A stretch of 53,655 nucleotides of DNA, taken from positions 1 through 53,655 of the forward strand of contig NZ_NOVE01000017.1 of NCBI RefSeq assembly GCF_002265625.1. The letters are read 5' to 3'. The notes under the pieces were generated by a model. That model had not been told where the DNA came from and did not search any database. It worked only from the letters and a program-made list of their open reading frames with translations. Of this stretch, positions 34,030 to 41,286 are shown in pieces (positions within the stretch are counted from its first letter, which is position 1; every line of letters starts with the position of its first letter). This DNA comes from Prevotella sp. 885. GTDB lineage: Bacteria; Bacteroidota; Bacteroidia; Bacteroidales; Bacteroidaceae. The position numbers and the translations under genes were made by a program.

Positions 34030-34593
34030 ATGAAAAGTTTTTCACCAAAGCCGTGGTTTGCACCACAGCCTGTGCTGATTATCGGCACATATAATAAGGA
34101 AGGAGTTGCCAACGCAATGAACGCTGCCTGGGCTGGACAGTGGGACATGAAGGAGATTATGATTTCGATGGGAAATCACGTCACCACAGACAACCTGAAG
34201 CTTGGTGGCGAGTTTACCGTTGCCTTCGCTACCAAGAAGACCATGGTGGCTTCTGATTTCGTGGGCATTGTTTCTGCCAAGAACGACCCGAAGAAGATGG
34301 AGAAGACGGGATGGAACATCGAGAAGGCAACCATGGTCAACGCTCCGGTGTTCACCGATTTCCCGATGACCCTGGAGTGCCGCATCAAGGAGAAATATGA
34401 CGAAAGCGAAACCGGCTATTATCTCGTTGCTGAAATCGTCAATATTCTTGTAGATGAGAAGTACCTGGCAGAAGACGGAAATCCAGACATGGAGAAGATG
34501 GAGCTGATTGTCTTCGACCCTATTCATCACGGCTATATCCAACTGGGCGAGAAAGTCGGCAACGCTTTCTCTGACGGCAAGGCTTTGAAATAA
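34030..34593 (+). CDS. Flavin reductase-like FMN-binding protein
   Basis: The 187 residues show the split-barrel flavin reductase pattern: GTYNKEGVANAMNAAWAGQW, ISMGNHVTTDNLKLGGEFTV, SDFVGIVSAKNDPKKMEKTG and the C-terminal DPIHHGYIQLGEKVGNAF. It is expected to bind FMN and act as a soluble oxidoreductase. It is part of the run of small co-directional genes with a gap of about 20 nt. Confidence 0.8.
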   Translation: MKSFSPKPWFAPQPVLIIGTYNKEGVANAMNAAWAGQWDMKEIMISMGNHVTTDNLKLGGEFTVAFATKKTMVASDFVGIVSAKNDPKKMEKTGWNIEKATMVNAPVFTDFPMTLECRIKEKYDESETGYYLVAEIVNILVDEKYLAEDGNPDMEKMELIVFDPIHHGYIQLGEKVGNAFSDGKALK

Positions 34594-34621
34594 TCAACGT
34601 AATTTTAACGACTCAGAAACA

Positions 34622-35662
34622 ATGAATCCAATAGCAATACGCCTGCTTTCGCAGCAGCTCATCTGCCCTCAATTTGATACTCCCCAAAAGGTGGTGTCTC
34701 ATTTTGGAGCCATGCAAGCCCAGGATTACCGGATGGTAAGATGGGCTGTGATGATGCGTACTCGCAAACCTTCTTCCTTCGCATTCAAGAATGCATACGA
34801 TGAGGGTGAGATAGTCCGTCTTCACCTGCTGCGTGGCACTTGGCAACTGGTTTCAAATGAAGACTATTGGTGGATGCTGGACCTGATTTCACCTAAGGCA
34901 ACTTCTGTTGTAAAAGGATGGATGAAGAGTAATAAAATCAGCATCGATGATTCTGAGCTCAATCTGATTCACGAGATATTTGTTCAAAAAACCGATGAAA
35001 TGCAGTCTGTGACAAGCAAAGACCTGAACGAGGCTTTGCTCGAAAAGGGCATCATCATGGACAAACATCGCCTATCCTACCACATTCGCTTTAACGAATT
35101 GAACGGTACTTTCTGCAGCGGCAATCTTCTTCCTACAAAGGCAACATACAGTCTCACGGAAAAGAAGATTCCCCGAACTGCCAGGCTGGAACGTGATGAA
35201 ATGCTGATGCTTCTGGCAAGAAAATATTTTCAGAGCCATTCACCAGCCACATTCGAAGATTACGTCTGGTGGTCAGGACTGAGCACTTCTGATTGCCAAC
35301 GAGGCATTGAGTTGCTTGGTTCAGAACTGAGGATTGAAAAATGGAAAGACTATCGGTTCTATCTGCATGAATCATGTCGAACACGTGGATTCAGAAGTGG
35401 GAAGACTCATCTGATAGCTCCCTTTGATGAATATCTGATTGGTTATAAAAGCCGGGAATTAGTGATCCATCCGCATCAAATGCCTTCTGCATACACTAAT
35501 AATGGCATTTTCTTTCCTGTTATCGCCCATGATGGCAGAATTTGCGGCAACTGGAATCCTTGGGAGAAAAATTTCAACATCAGTTATTTTGATTCGATAG
35601 AAAAGGATTTGTCATTTGAGAAGCAATGGAATACATTTAATGAAACGATAAAGAAAAAATAA
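34622..35662 (+). CDS. AlkZ-like winged-helix DNA glycosylase (HTH_42 family)
   Basis: The 346-residue protein matches the HTH_42 (DUF1006) family that includes AlkZ DNA glycosylases. It carries the catalytic QxQ motif, here QAQ at residues 32-34 (FGAMQAQDYRMVRWAV), which by family knowledge is the AlkZ-type form rather than the QxD (YcaQ-type) form. Further family segments are LHLLRGTWQLVSNEDYWWML, RYLAR-like AFEDYVWWSG, and the C-terminal FDEYLIGYKSRELVI. AlkZ removes bulky alkyl or crosslinked adducts from DNA. Its ATG follows the previous gene by about 30 nt. Confidence 0.75.
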   Translation: MNPIAIRLLSQQLICPQFDTPQKVVSHFGAMQAQDYRMVRWAVMMRTRKPSSFAFKNAYDEGEIVRLHLLRGTWQLVSNEDYWWMLDLISPKATSVVKGWMKSNKISIDDSELNLIHEIFVQKTDEMQSVTSKDLNEALLEKGIIMDKHRLSYHIRFNELNGTFCSGNLLPTKATYSLTEKKIPRTARLERDEMLMLLARKYFQSHSPATFEDYVWWSGLSTSDCQRGIELLGSELRIEKWKDYRFYLHESCRTRGFRSGKTHLIAPFDEYLIGYKSRELVIHPHQMPSAYTNNGIFFPVIAHDGRICGNWNPWEKNFNISYFDSIEKDLSFEKQWNTFNETIKKK

Positions 35663-35896
35663 ATGGCTATTGATACAACAAACCTCTGTTCACATCTTCA
35701 GAAGAAATTGTTTGAACCTGAGGGAGTATATTATCCTATCTGGCAAGCCATGCAGAATGATGAGGAGCTGACAGCCGTGGTTCGCTCACGACAACTTCAT
35801 ATTTATCGTAACGGCAAGAAGATTCTCATTCTCGCTGGCAAGGCTCAGCCGAAGATTATCAGAGAAGATAAACTGAACGAATTGATAAAAATATAA
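35663..35896 (+). CDS. Small 77-residue protein, unknown
   Basis: Its ATG directly follows the TAA of the AlkZ-like gene, so the two are translationally coupled. The sequence (LFEPEGVYYPIWQAMQNDEE, LHIYRNGKKILILAGKAQPK) suggests a small alpha/beta fold. No family is recognised. It may be an accessory of the glycosylase gene. Confidence 0.55.
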   Translation: MAIDTTNLCSHLQKKLFEPEGVYYPIWQAMQNDEELTAVVRSRQLHIYRNGKKILILAGKAQPKIIREDKLNELIKI

Positions 35897-35925
35897 AGAA
35901 CGAAGAATATCATTGAAATAATCTG

Positions 35926-36441
35926 ATGGAAACAGAAAGAATTTTACTTCGATATTGGCAGGAATCAGATGCAGAGGTGCTCTTCAAGTACGCCTCCGAC
36001 CCTGACGTAGGACCACGTGCTGGATGGCCGGCGCATAAGTCTGTTGAGGATAGTCGGGAGATAATCCGGACATTCTTCCATAATGAAACGACATGGGCGA
36101 TTGTGTTGAAAGAGACTGGCGAGACTATCGGCTGCATCGGCTACTACACCCATGAGACCAGCAACATCCCTATCGGAGAAAACGACTGCGAGGTGGGCTA
36201 CTGGATAGGAAAACCTTATTGGAACAAGGGAATCTGCACCGAAGCCTTGAAGCTGATGCTCGACTACTGCATCAACGAGAAGCATTTTGAAAACATCTGG
36301 GCAGACCATTTCACAGGCAATCCTGCATCAGGAAGAGTCATGGAGAAATGCGGTTTCGTCGATACAGGTATGTTGAATAAATGTAGCCAGCTCGTGGGTG
36401 GCGACAAGGATATGGTCAAGGTGTTTAAGTACAACGGATAA
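35926..36441 (+). CDS. GNAT acetyltransferase (RimJ/RimL type)
   Basis: This 171-residue protein fits the RimJ/RimL GNAT fold. METERILLRYWQESDAEVLF is the family start, IGCIGYYT supplies beta4, and GYWIGKPYWNKGICTEALKL is the acetyl-CoA pyrophosphate loop region. NPASGRVMEKCGF is the conserved C-terminal motif. It acetylates an amino group on an unknown protein or small molecule. It is the last gene before the operator-rich region at 36512. Confidence 0.85.
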   Translation: METERILLRYWQESDAEVLFKYASDPDVGPRAGWPAHKSVEDSREIIRTFFHNETTWAIVLKETGETIGCIGYYTHETSNIPIGENDCEVGYWIGKPYWNKGICTEALKLMLDYCINEKHFENIWADHFTGNPASGRVMEKCGFVDTGMLNKCSQLVGGDKDMVKVFKYNG

Positions 36442-36511
36442 AGGAGAAAAATAGAATGATGAGAAAGAAATCAAGTGGCAAATAACCATGCATTGTCCAT
36501 TCTATCATCCC

Positions 36512-36555
36512 GTACAAAAGTACCACAATCAGCAACATTTGTGGTACTTTTGTAC
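36512..36555 (+). promoter_or_regulatory. Operator 1: 17-bp perfect inverted repeat
   Basis: GTACAAAAGTACCACAA (36512-36528) and its exact complement TTGTGGTACTTTTGTAC (36539-36555) are separated by 10 nt. The right arm contains TACTTTTG (36545-36552), a TAnnTTTG box. This is far longer than expected for a terminator stem without a T run, and it recurs as operator 2. Confidence 0.75.
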
Positions 36556-36614
36556 TAAAATAGCTATAAAACTGTTGGAATGTATTAAAAAAGAGCGGAT
36601 TTTAAAAGTTTCCA

Positions 36615-36658
36615 GTACAAAAGTACCACAATTAAAAATATTTGTGGTATTTTTGTAC
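36615..36658 (+). promoter_or_regulatory. Operator 2 and promoter of the AbiEi-like gene
   Basis: The same 17-bp left arm (36615-36631), a 10-nt spacer and a right arm with one mismatch (36642-36658) form a second copy. The mismatch turns the right arm into TATTTTTG (36648-36655), a -7 box 22 nt upstream of the start codon at 36678. The two operator centres are 103 nt apart, close to ten helical turns. This suggests cooperative binding of a dimeric regulator that occludes the promoter. Confidence 0.75.
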
Positions 36659-36677
36659 CAAAATTAGGAGAACAATT

Positions 36678-37241
36678 ATGGAAACAAAGAATTCATTCAT
36701 ATCATCAGCAAGCGTCAAAGTACAAGGACGAACAGCTTACTACAAGATGCTGGAAGCCGTTCGCCAAGGTGAACTGATTCAGGTTTGCCGTGGCGTATAT
36801 GCTAACATAGACCAATTGTCAGCATGTATGGTTGATATTGAGTCTATTGTTCCCAACGGAATCCTCTGCCTTTGGTCTGCCTGGAATATCCATCAGCTTA
36901 CGACATCCATGCCGCAGGCTTATCATGTCGCCATCAAAAGGGATAGAAAAGTAAAAGTACCTTCATTCCCTAAGATAGAGCTCCATCACTATACTTCCAA
37001 CATTCTTGAAATCGGCGTGATGGAGAAAGTCATAGATGGATTTAAGGTAAAGGTATATGATGTAGAACGATGCGTATGCGATGCAGTAAAGTTCCGAAAC
37101 AAGGTGGGCATGGATGTCTGTTCTGAAATCATCGATAACTATCTTTCCAGACCAGAAAGAAATATCAGTAAACTAATGGATTATGCCAGACAATTGCGTG
37201 TTGGCAATATCCTGGAAAATTATCTACAAGTGAAGCTATGA
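36678..37241 (+). CDS. AbiEi-family winged-helix regulator (antitoxin-like), autoregulated
   Basis: ATG 36678 (METKNSFISSASVKVQGR) is preceded by AGGAGAA and lies just after operator 2. The N-terminal wHTH (TAYYKMLEAVRQGELIQVCR, GVYANIDQL) and the C-terminal domain (NGILCLWSAWNIHQLTTSMP, DVERCVCDAVKFRNKVGMDV, MDYARQLRVGNILENYLQVK) are typical of AbiEi antitoxins. AbiEi proteins are known to bind two inverted repeats upstream of their own gene, which matches the two operators. No AbiEii nucleotidyltransferase gene follows. It is followed 13 nt later by an RNase H-like gene. Confidence 0.8.
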   Translation: METKNSFISSASVKVQGRTAYYKMLEAVRQGELIQVCRGVYANIDQLSACMVDIESIVPNGILCLWSAWNIHQLTTSMPQAYHVAIKRDRKVKVPSFPKIELHHYTSNILEIGVMEKVIDGFKVKVYDVERCVCDAVKFRNKVGMDVCSEIIDNYLSRPERNISKLMDYARQLRVGNILENYLQVKL

Positions 37242-37254
37242 GTAAAGAACTATA

Positions 37255-37695
37255 ATGGTACAAGATACTTCTACATATTACGTTTGGATAGGTGGCTCAT
37301 GTGATTATGGCCATAAAGAGAGAGCTGGTGGTGCTGCCGTTGTGATTGAGCATAACGGCAATATCATCAGCCGTGATGTAATCAGCGACCTACACACCAC
37401 TGAGTTCCGCATGATGCTAACCCTCATGGTGAAGGTAATGCAGGAAATACCGGAAGGTTCCGACATTCTCTTCCTGACCAATGCCGCCTACATTCAGAAC
37501 TTTGACAAAGCTCCAACATCAAAATCTGCCAACCCGGACTTGATCATTCAATGCATCGAGGAAAAGGAAAGGCACAACTCAGTCGGAGTCAAGATTGTGC
37601 AATATCACAAGAGTCCATTGCTGATAGAAACCCATGACAGGGCTACGGAAGCAATGGCAAAGACAAGGAAGGAGTTTCATCTGAAAAACAAATGA
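37255..37695 (+). CDS. RNase H-fold pseudoenzyme-like protein
   Basis: The 146 residues follow the ribonuclease HI layout. The segment VWIGGSCDYGHKERAGGAAV resembles the DGSC(x)GNPG(x)GG beta1-beta2 region but with Gly in place of the catalytic Asp. TTEFRMMLTLM corresponds to the TTNNRMEL helix but lacks the catalytic Glu. LFLTNAAYIQN corresponds to the DSQYV motif but has Asn for Asp. HDRATEAMAKTRK matches the last helix. Thus the fold is likely, and cleavage activity is unlikely unless other acidic residues serve. It is translationally coupled to the next gene (ATGA overlap). It takes the place of the toxin in an AbiE arrangement. Confidence 0.55.
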   Translation: MVQDTSTYYVWIGGSCDYGHKERAGGAAVVIEHNGNIISRDVISDLHTTEFRMMLTLMVKVMQEIPEGSDILFLTNAAYIQNFDKAPTSKSANPDLIIQCIEEKERHNSVGVKIVQYHKSPLLIETHDRATEAMAKTRKEFHLKNK

Positions 37696-38408
37696 AAATA
37701 ATGGAATACAAAGATAAAGTAGTCATCGTGACAGGTGGCGCACAAGGCATTGGCAAATGTATTGCCGAAGAGTTCAGAAAGCAAGGAGCTCTGGTAGAAG
37801 TCATCGACAAGCAAGAAGGACTTGATCATTTTGTTGGCGACCTCTCAAACAAGTATGCTATTGAGGAGTTCACGAAACTGGTAATCGAAAAATACGGCAA
37901 GGTAGATTTCATCGTGAACAATGCCCTACCCCTGATGAAAGGCATTGACGAATGCTCATACGAAGAATTTGAGTATGCGCTCAAAGTTGGTGTAACTGCG
38001 CCATTCTACATGGTGAAACTCCTGAAGAATCATCTTGCAGAAGGTGCTTCCATCGTCAATATTTCATCTTCTCGCGACCGCATGAGTCAGCCTCAGACAG
38101 AAAGCTATACGGCAGCGAAGGGCGGTATTGCAGCACTCACACATGCCCTTGCCGTCAGTCTTGCAGGCAAGGCTCGTGTCAATTCCATCTCTCCTGGATG
38201 GATAGATACGGACTATAAAGTATATGAGGGTCCCGATGCCTATCAGCAACCGGCAGGACGTGTCGGCAATCCTCTCGACATTGCCAACATGGTACTTTTC
38301 CTCTGTTCCAAAAAGGCAGGTTTCATCACAGGCGAGAACATCTGCATAGATGGTGGAATGACCCGACAGATGATTTACCATGGTGATTGCGGATGGAAAC
38401 TGGAATAA
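37692..38408 (+). CDS. Short-chain dehydrogenase/reductase (SDR)
   Basis: All SDR motifs are visible: VTGGAQGIGK (NAD-binding TGxxxGxG) at residues 13-22, NNA near 77, SS in VNISSSRDR, the YTAAK catalytic Tyr/Lys pair, and SPGWIDT followed by the C-terminal IDGG. A classical cofactor-binding Rossmann fold is expected. The gene starts inside the preceding stop (ATGA). Its substrate is unknown. Its placement in an AbiEi-controlled operon is unusual. Confidence 0.85.
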   Translation: MKIMEYKDKVVIVTGGAQGIGKCIAEEFRKQGALVEVIDKQEGLDHFVGDLSNKYAIEEFTKLVIEKYGKVDFIVNNALPLMKGIDECSYEEFEYALKVGVTAPFYMVKLLKNHLAEGASIVNISSSRDRMSQPQTESYTAAKGGIAALTHALAVSLAGKARVNSISPGWIDTDYKVYEGPDAYQQPAGRVGNPLDIANMVLFLCSKKAGFITGENICIDGGMTRQMIYHGDCGWKLE

Positions 38409-38460
38409 TACTCATATAGGAAATTGAGTAATAGTACACAAAACTATTGAGACCAACCCT

Positions 38461-38574
38461 TTATCGGTCTCGTCTGAAATCGTTGCGTCCGTCTCCATGC
38501 CACCATGCGCCCAGAAAGGCGAGGATGGCACGGAGAACGACGTAGATAACGATGATGTCAACAAATTCATTCAT
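38461..38574 (-). CDS. Small membrane peptide (37 residues)
   Basis: ATG 38574 to TAA 38461 encodes MNEFVDIIVIYVVLRAILAF, then LGAWWHGDGRNDFRRD. It has one transmembrane helix and a short charged tail. It follows the SLOG gene by 23 nt on the same strand, so it may be the last member of that operon. There is no homologue I can name, and at this length chance cannot be excluded. Confidence 0.45.
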   Translation of the reverse strand: MNEFVDIIVIYVVLRAILAFLGAWWHGDGRNDFRRDR

Positions 38575-38597
38575 AAGCTTGATATTTAGCGAGTTAT

Positions 38598-39095
38598 TCA
38601 ATATATATTCACCACGGGAATGCCCAAACTATTGGCTTTCTTGAAAGTGTAGTAGGTTCCACCCTTCTCTCTCCCATCATAGAAGGCAATGAGAAGGGAC
38701 GCATTCTCAACCATGAACTCGTCTCGGTCAAGAAAACATCGGGTGTAATAGTATTCTGAAAGGATGATCACCTCATCTGCAGAAGCCATCAATCCATCAT
38801 AAACCATCCTATCGCCGGGCTTGAACCTATCTGCCTGACCTCTGAAAGGAATGGCTGCGGTAAGCGTCATTCCCGGGCAGGAAGGTTTCAGCAACTGCAC
38901 AATCTGGGCTGCCATCAAGTCAATACCGATGGCGAATCCCGAAATAAAATTGCTGATGCCATGCTCGTAAGCTTCGAGGATGGCTTTGGTCAATCGCTCT
39001 CTTATGACCTCCTGCTGTGAGAAGTTGTAAAAGCGATGTCCTGTAAAGGCTGCCGAAACAGCCTTGTCAAACTTTGTCATATTCTTTCTTTTCAT
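38598..39095 (-). CDS. SLOG-family (DUF1273/YpsA-like) protein
   Basis: The Rossmann-like SLOG pattern is visible: AAFTGHRFYNFSQQEVIRER (the TGHR nucleotide motif), ISGFAIGIDLMAAQIVQ and VIILSEYYYTRCFLDRDEFM, ending KKANSLGIPVVNIY. SLOG proteins bind nucleotides or ADP-ribose-like ligands and often act in conflict or stress systems. The start ATG overlaps the previous gene by 4 nt, showing coupling to the phosphoribosyltransferase. A shorter start MTKFDKA at residue 6 is possible. Confidence 0.75.
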   Translation of the reverse strand: MKRKNMTKFDKAVSAAFTGHRFYNFSQQEVIRERLTKAILEAYEHGISNFISGFAIGIDLMAAQIVQLLKPSCPGMTLTAAIPFRGQADRFKPGDRMVYDGLMASADEVIILSEYYYTRCFLDRDEFMVENASLLIAFYDGREKGGTYYTFKKANSLGIPVVNIY

Positions 39096-39673
39096 TGCTG
39101 TACATATTTATATGATGTCTTGCCGAGGAAAATGCCGTTTGTAACGTGCGCCCCTACTTGTTCTAATTGTGCGGTGTAGGCACAGAAAGAAGTGCCGGTA
39201 GTGACCACATCGTCCCAAATGCAGACTATCTTGTTTTTGAAGAAGTTCGCATCCACCTCAATATTATTCTTTTCCTTCAATCGCTTTTCTCGCTCTTCCT
39301 TCTTGACCTTTGTGCCATGAACTGCGGTACGTTCGCCAACAACCTTGACATGGGAAAAGCCGTTGATTGCTCCGGAAAACTTGCAGACAAGTTCAGAGAA
39401 GTTCTTGTTGCGTGCCTCGTTACGTTCCTGGCTGCTTGCAGGAACACAAGAGAAGACAACGCTGCGAACCTTACGGCCAAACTTCTTGACAAGCATCTTT
39501 GCCACGCACTTCGCCACATCTGCATGGTTTCGACCATCCTTGAAATCATAGATAACCTGGCGGTCGAAGAATGCATCCATACCGATGTTCTTGATACGTA
39601 CCGGATAATAGCGCAAAAAGCTGCTCAACTCCTTATCCTCCTGTCCCTTAATGTAAACCTGTACCATGTTCAT
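39092..39673 (-). CDS. Phosphoribosyltransferase-like protein
   Basis: The PRPP-binding motif VCIWDDVVTTGTSF (acidic pair then TTGTS) near residues 156-169 and the DVAKCVAKMLVKKF helix identify a type I PRTase fold, as in ComF. The N-terminal part has PVRIKNIGMDAFFDRQVIYD. ATG 39673 (MNMVQVYIKGQ) is preferred. The overlap with the SLOG gene suggests a functional pair. Substrates are unknown. Confidence 0.75.
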   Translation of the reverse strand: MNMVQVYIKGQEDKELSSFLRYYPVRIKNIGMDAFFDRQVIYDFKDGRNHADVAKCVAKMLVKKFGRKVRSVVFSCVPASSQERNEARNKNFSELVCKFSGAINGFSHVKVVGERTAVHGTKVKKEEREKRLKEKNNIEVDANFFKNKIVCIWDDVVTTGTSFCAYTAQLEQVGAHVTNGIFLGKTSYKYVQQ

Positions 39674-39736
39674 AGCTTTAATTGTTGTTACTTGGCAGGT
39701 AGCAGCCATCAGCCACTACCAACCGAGAAAAATGTT

Positions 39737-40114
39737 TCAATCGTAAAGTCTGTTGAGGAAAGACTGCAACTCTCTGTCGATGATTTCAGAAAGCTGACAT
39801 GGTTGGAATGGCTTTCTCTGCTCCACTCTGACCTTGCCGAGTCCGAACTTGGTTGCGTCCAACTCCACACTTGCCATTTCATTGGCAGAAATGTAGCTGT
39901 ACTCAGTCTCAGCCAAACCTACAACGATGCCAAAGAGCACAAAATCATCATTCTCTCGCTGTCCTTCAAGAATGTACCAGCGAGCGTTGCCGATGAAAAA
40001 CACTGCGATGCAAACTGCATCCTTCTTCTTGCTATCCTGGGAATAGAGCGGATAGTCCTGCATTGCCTTCTCCAATTCTGGAGTAATCAGGCGGTTGTTG
40101 AAATCTTTTGCCAT
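39737..40114 (-). CDS. DUF2958-like protein
   Basis: The sequence fits DUF2958: LITPELEKAMQDYPLYSQDS, ARWYILEGQRENDDFVLFGI, VVGLAETEYSYISANEMASV. Family members are common on plasmids and mobile elements, and their function is unknown. It is the first gene of the 38461-40114 minus-strand operon. Upstream is a short hairpin AAGTCC/GGACTT at 40144-40159. Confidence 0.7.
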   Translation of the reverse strand: MAKDFNNRLITPELEKAMQDYPLYSQDSKKKDAVCIAVFFIGNARWYILEGQRENDDFVLFGIVVGLAETEYSYISANEMASVELDATKFGLGKVRVEQRKPFQPCQLSEIIDRELQSFLNRLYD

Positions 40115-40566
40115 AGTCTCTAAATTTTTTTCTCCCTTTCGTTAAGTCCTTTCGGACTTGGGATCGGGAAGCTTTTTCTGCTTTTCAAAGTGCGTACAAG
40201 GCAATAAGGCAAGTCTGATGGGAAGAATACTCTTTTGCATGTTACATGGAAAAGGAAGATTGTTACCGAATCACGACTTGCTATTTGCCAAATACGCGAT
40301 AACTTTGCAGAAACAAGTTATACGACACCAAAGTACGCACAAATAAAACACAACCAAAACAATATTAAACCGCTGTAAAACAGCTTTTTAGTATCTATTT
40401 TATCGCTTATTATCGTGTTTTGTTTATGTGTTAATTATTCTTTATTTGTGCATTATTTGTTGCTATTTTGTTGCACATTCCAATATTTTTTTGTATCTTT
40501 GCAATGTCACAAACAAGGAAAGGTCAACTAAGGTTGACTAAATATTAACAACTTAATTTGCAAGAT
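40115..40566. other. Gene-free junction region between the DUF2958 operon and the satellite element
   Basis: No convincing gene is present; a 62-residue frame at 40158-40346 lacks any recognisable feature. The region contains two plus-strand TAnnTTTG boxes: TAACTTTG at 40301-40308 and TATCTTTG at 40494-40501. A hairpin lies at 40144-40159. Sequence to the right of about 40400 has lower GC and different codon preferences, so the left end of the phage-like element is probably here. No tRNA or attachment repeat was found. Confidence 0.5.
40494..40501 (+). promoter_or_regulatory. Promoter -7 box (TATCTTTG) for the integrase operon
   Basis: A perfect TAnnTTTG box preceded by TTG at about 40471, at a spacing compatible with a -33 box. 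It lies 66 nt before the ATG at 40567. Confidence 0.65.
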
Positions 40567-40782
40567 ATGAAATACAGCGAAGTAAGAATCGGGCAAAAGG
40601 TTTTAGCCCTGAGACCATTAAACACAGAGTGGAAAATGGTACGTATTATTGGAAAATCGTATTCAACGATTTTCGGCGGAGTTATCACAATTGAGGATGA
40701 GGACGGCGAGACCTTCACTTATAATCGCCGCCGTGGCGAGCCTTTTCCGTGGCTGAAAAAGCCGACAAAGGCGAAGCCATAA
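40567..40782 (+). CDS. Small protein upstream of integrase
   Basis: ATG 40567 gives 71 residues (MKYSEVRIGQKVLALRPLNT) with a beta-rich SH3-like pattern (KVLALRPLNTEWKMVRIIGK) and a Pro/Lys-rich end. No family is recognised. It lies downstream of a good promoter box and upstream of a basic coiled-coil gene, as early genes of phages often do. Confidence 0.55.
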   Translation: MKYSEVRIGQKVLALRPLNTEWKMVRIIGKSYSTIFGGVITIEDEDGETFTYNRRRGEPFPWLKKPTKAKP

Positions 40783-40851
40783 CTTATTTCAAAAGTAAGT
40801 AAAACCAAGCATTACAAACAAGCATTTCGCAAACTTTTAATTTATTGGAAC

Positions 40852-41187
40852 ATGAATAACAAATTTATTTCGACTAAGAGACACGGACAAAGCCATCGTG
40901 AGCAATTCGCCAACGGCAAGAAAAAAGCCGCTTACAAGCGAGCCAACAAAGCCAAAGAGCATATTATATCATCTTTGGCAAGTGCCAACAACGCTTTACA
41001 TCGTGAGCTTGAAGATACCAAAAAGCTAAGTGATTTCTATTTTTCACAAATTCAAGAGAAGGACAAACAGATTAACGCCCTTCTGGAGATAGTTTCAAGC
41101 TGCAAGACCCAGGGCGGCAAATTGATACCTGATATTGCAGAGGTTGCACAACAGCCAAGCACAGACAAGGAGCAAGGCGATAATTGA
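40852..41187 (+). CDS. Basic coiled-coil protein
   Basis: The 111 residues have a strongly basic N-terminus (TKRHGQSHREQFANGKKKAA, YKRANKAKEH) followed by a coiled coil with leucines (NNALHRELEDTKKLSDFYFS) and an acidic tail. It looks DNA-binding, and no family is recognised. It is about 100 nt before the integrase. Confidence 0.5.
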   Translation: MNNKFISTKRHGQSHREQFANGKKKAAYKRANKAKEHIISSLASANNALHRELEDTKKLSDFYFSQIQEKDKQINALLEIVSSCKTQGGKLIPDIAEVAQQPSTDKEQGDN

Positions 41188-41286
41188 TAAAGTTTTAGAG
41201 ATTTAGAATTTTCGTTCCACCCAACGCCCGGCAATCAAGACGGCGAAAGGTGGAACGACCTACAGAGAATTATATATTTTTCAATC

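Noticed and set aside
36512..36658. Inverted repeats considered as transposon ends or terminators
   Set aside because: No T tract follows, the two copies have identical geometry just upstream of an AbiEi-like gene, and both overlap -7 boxes, so operators fit better.
40158..40346. 62-residue frame in the junction region
   Set aside because: No domain, and a downstream promoter box lies within it; composition does not match neighbouring genes.
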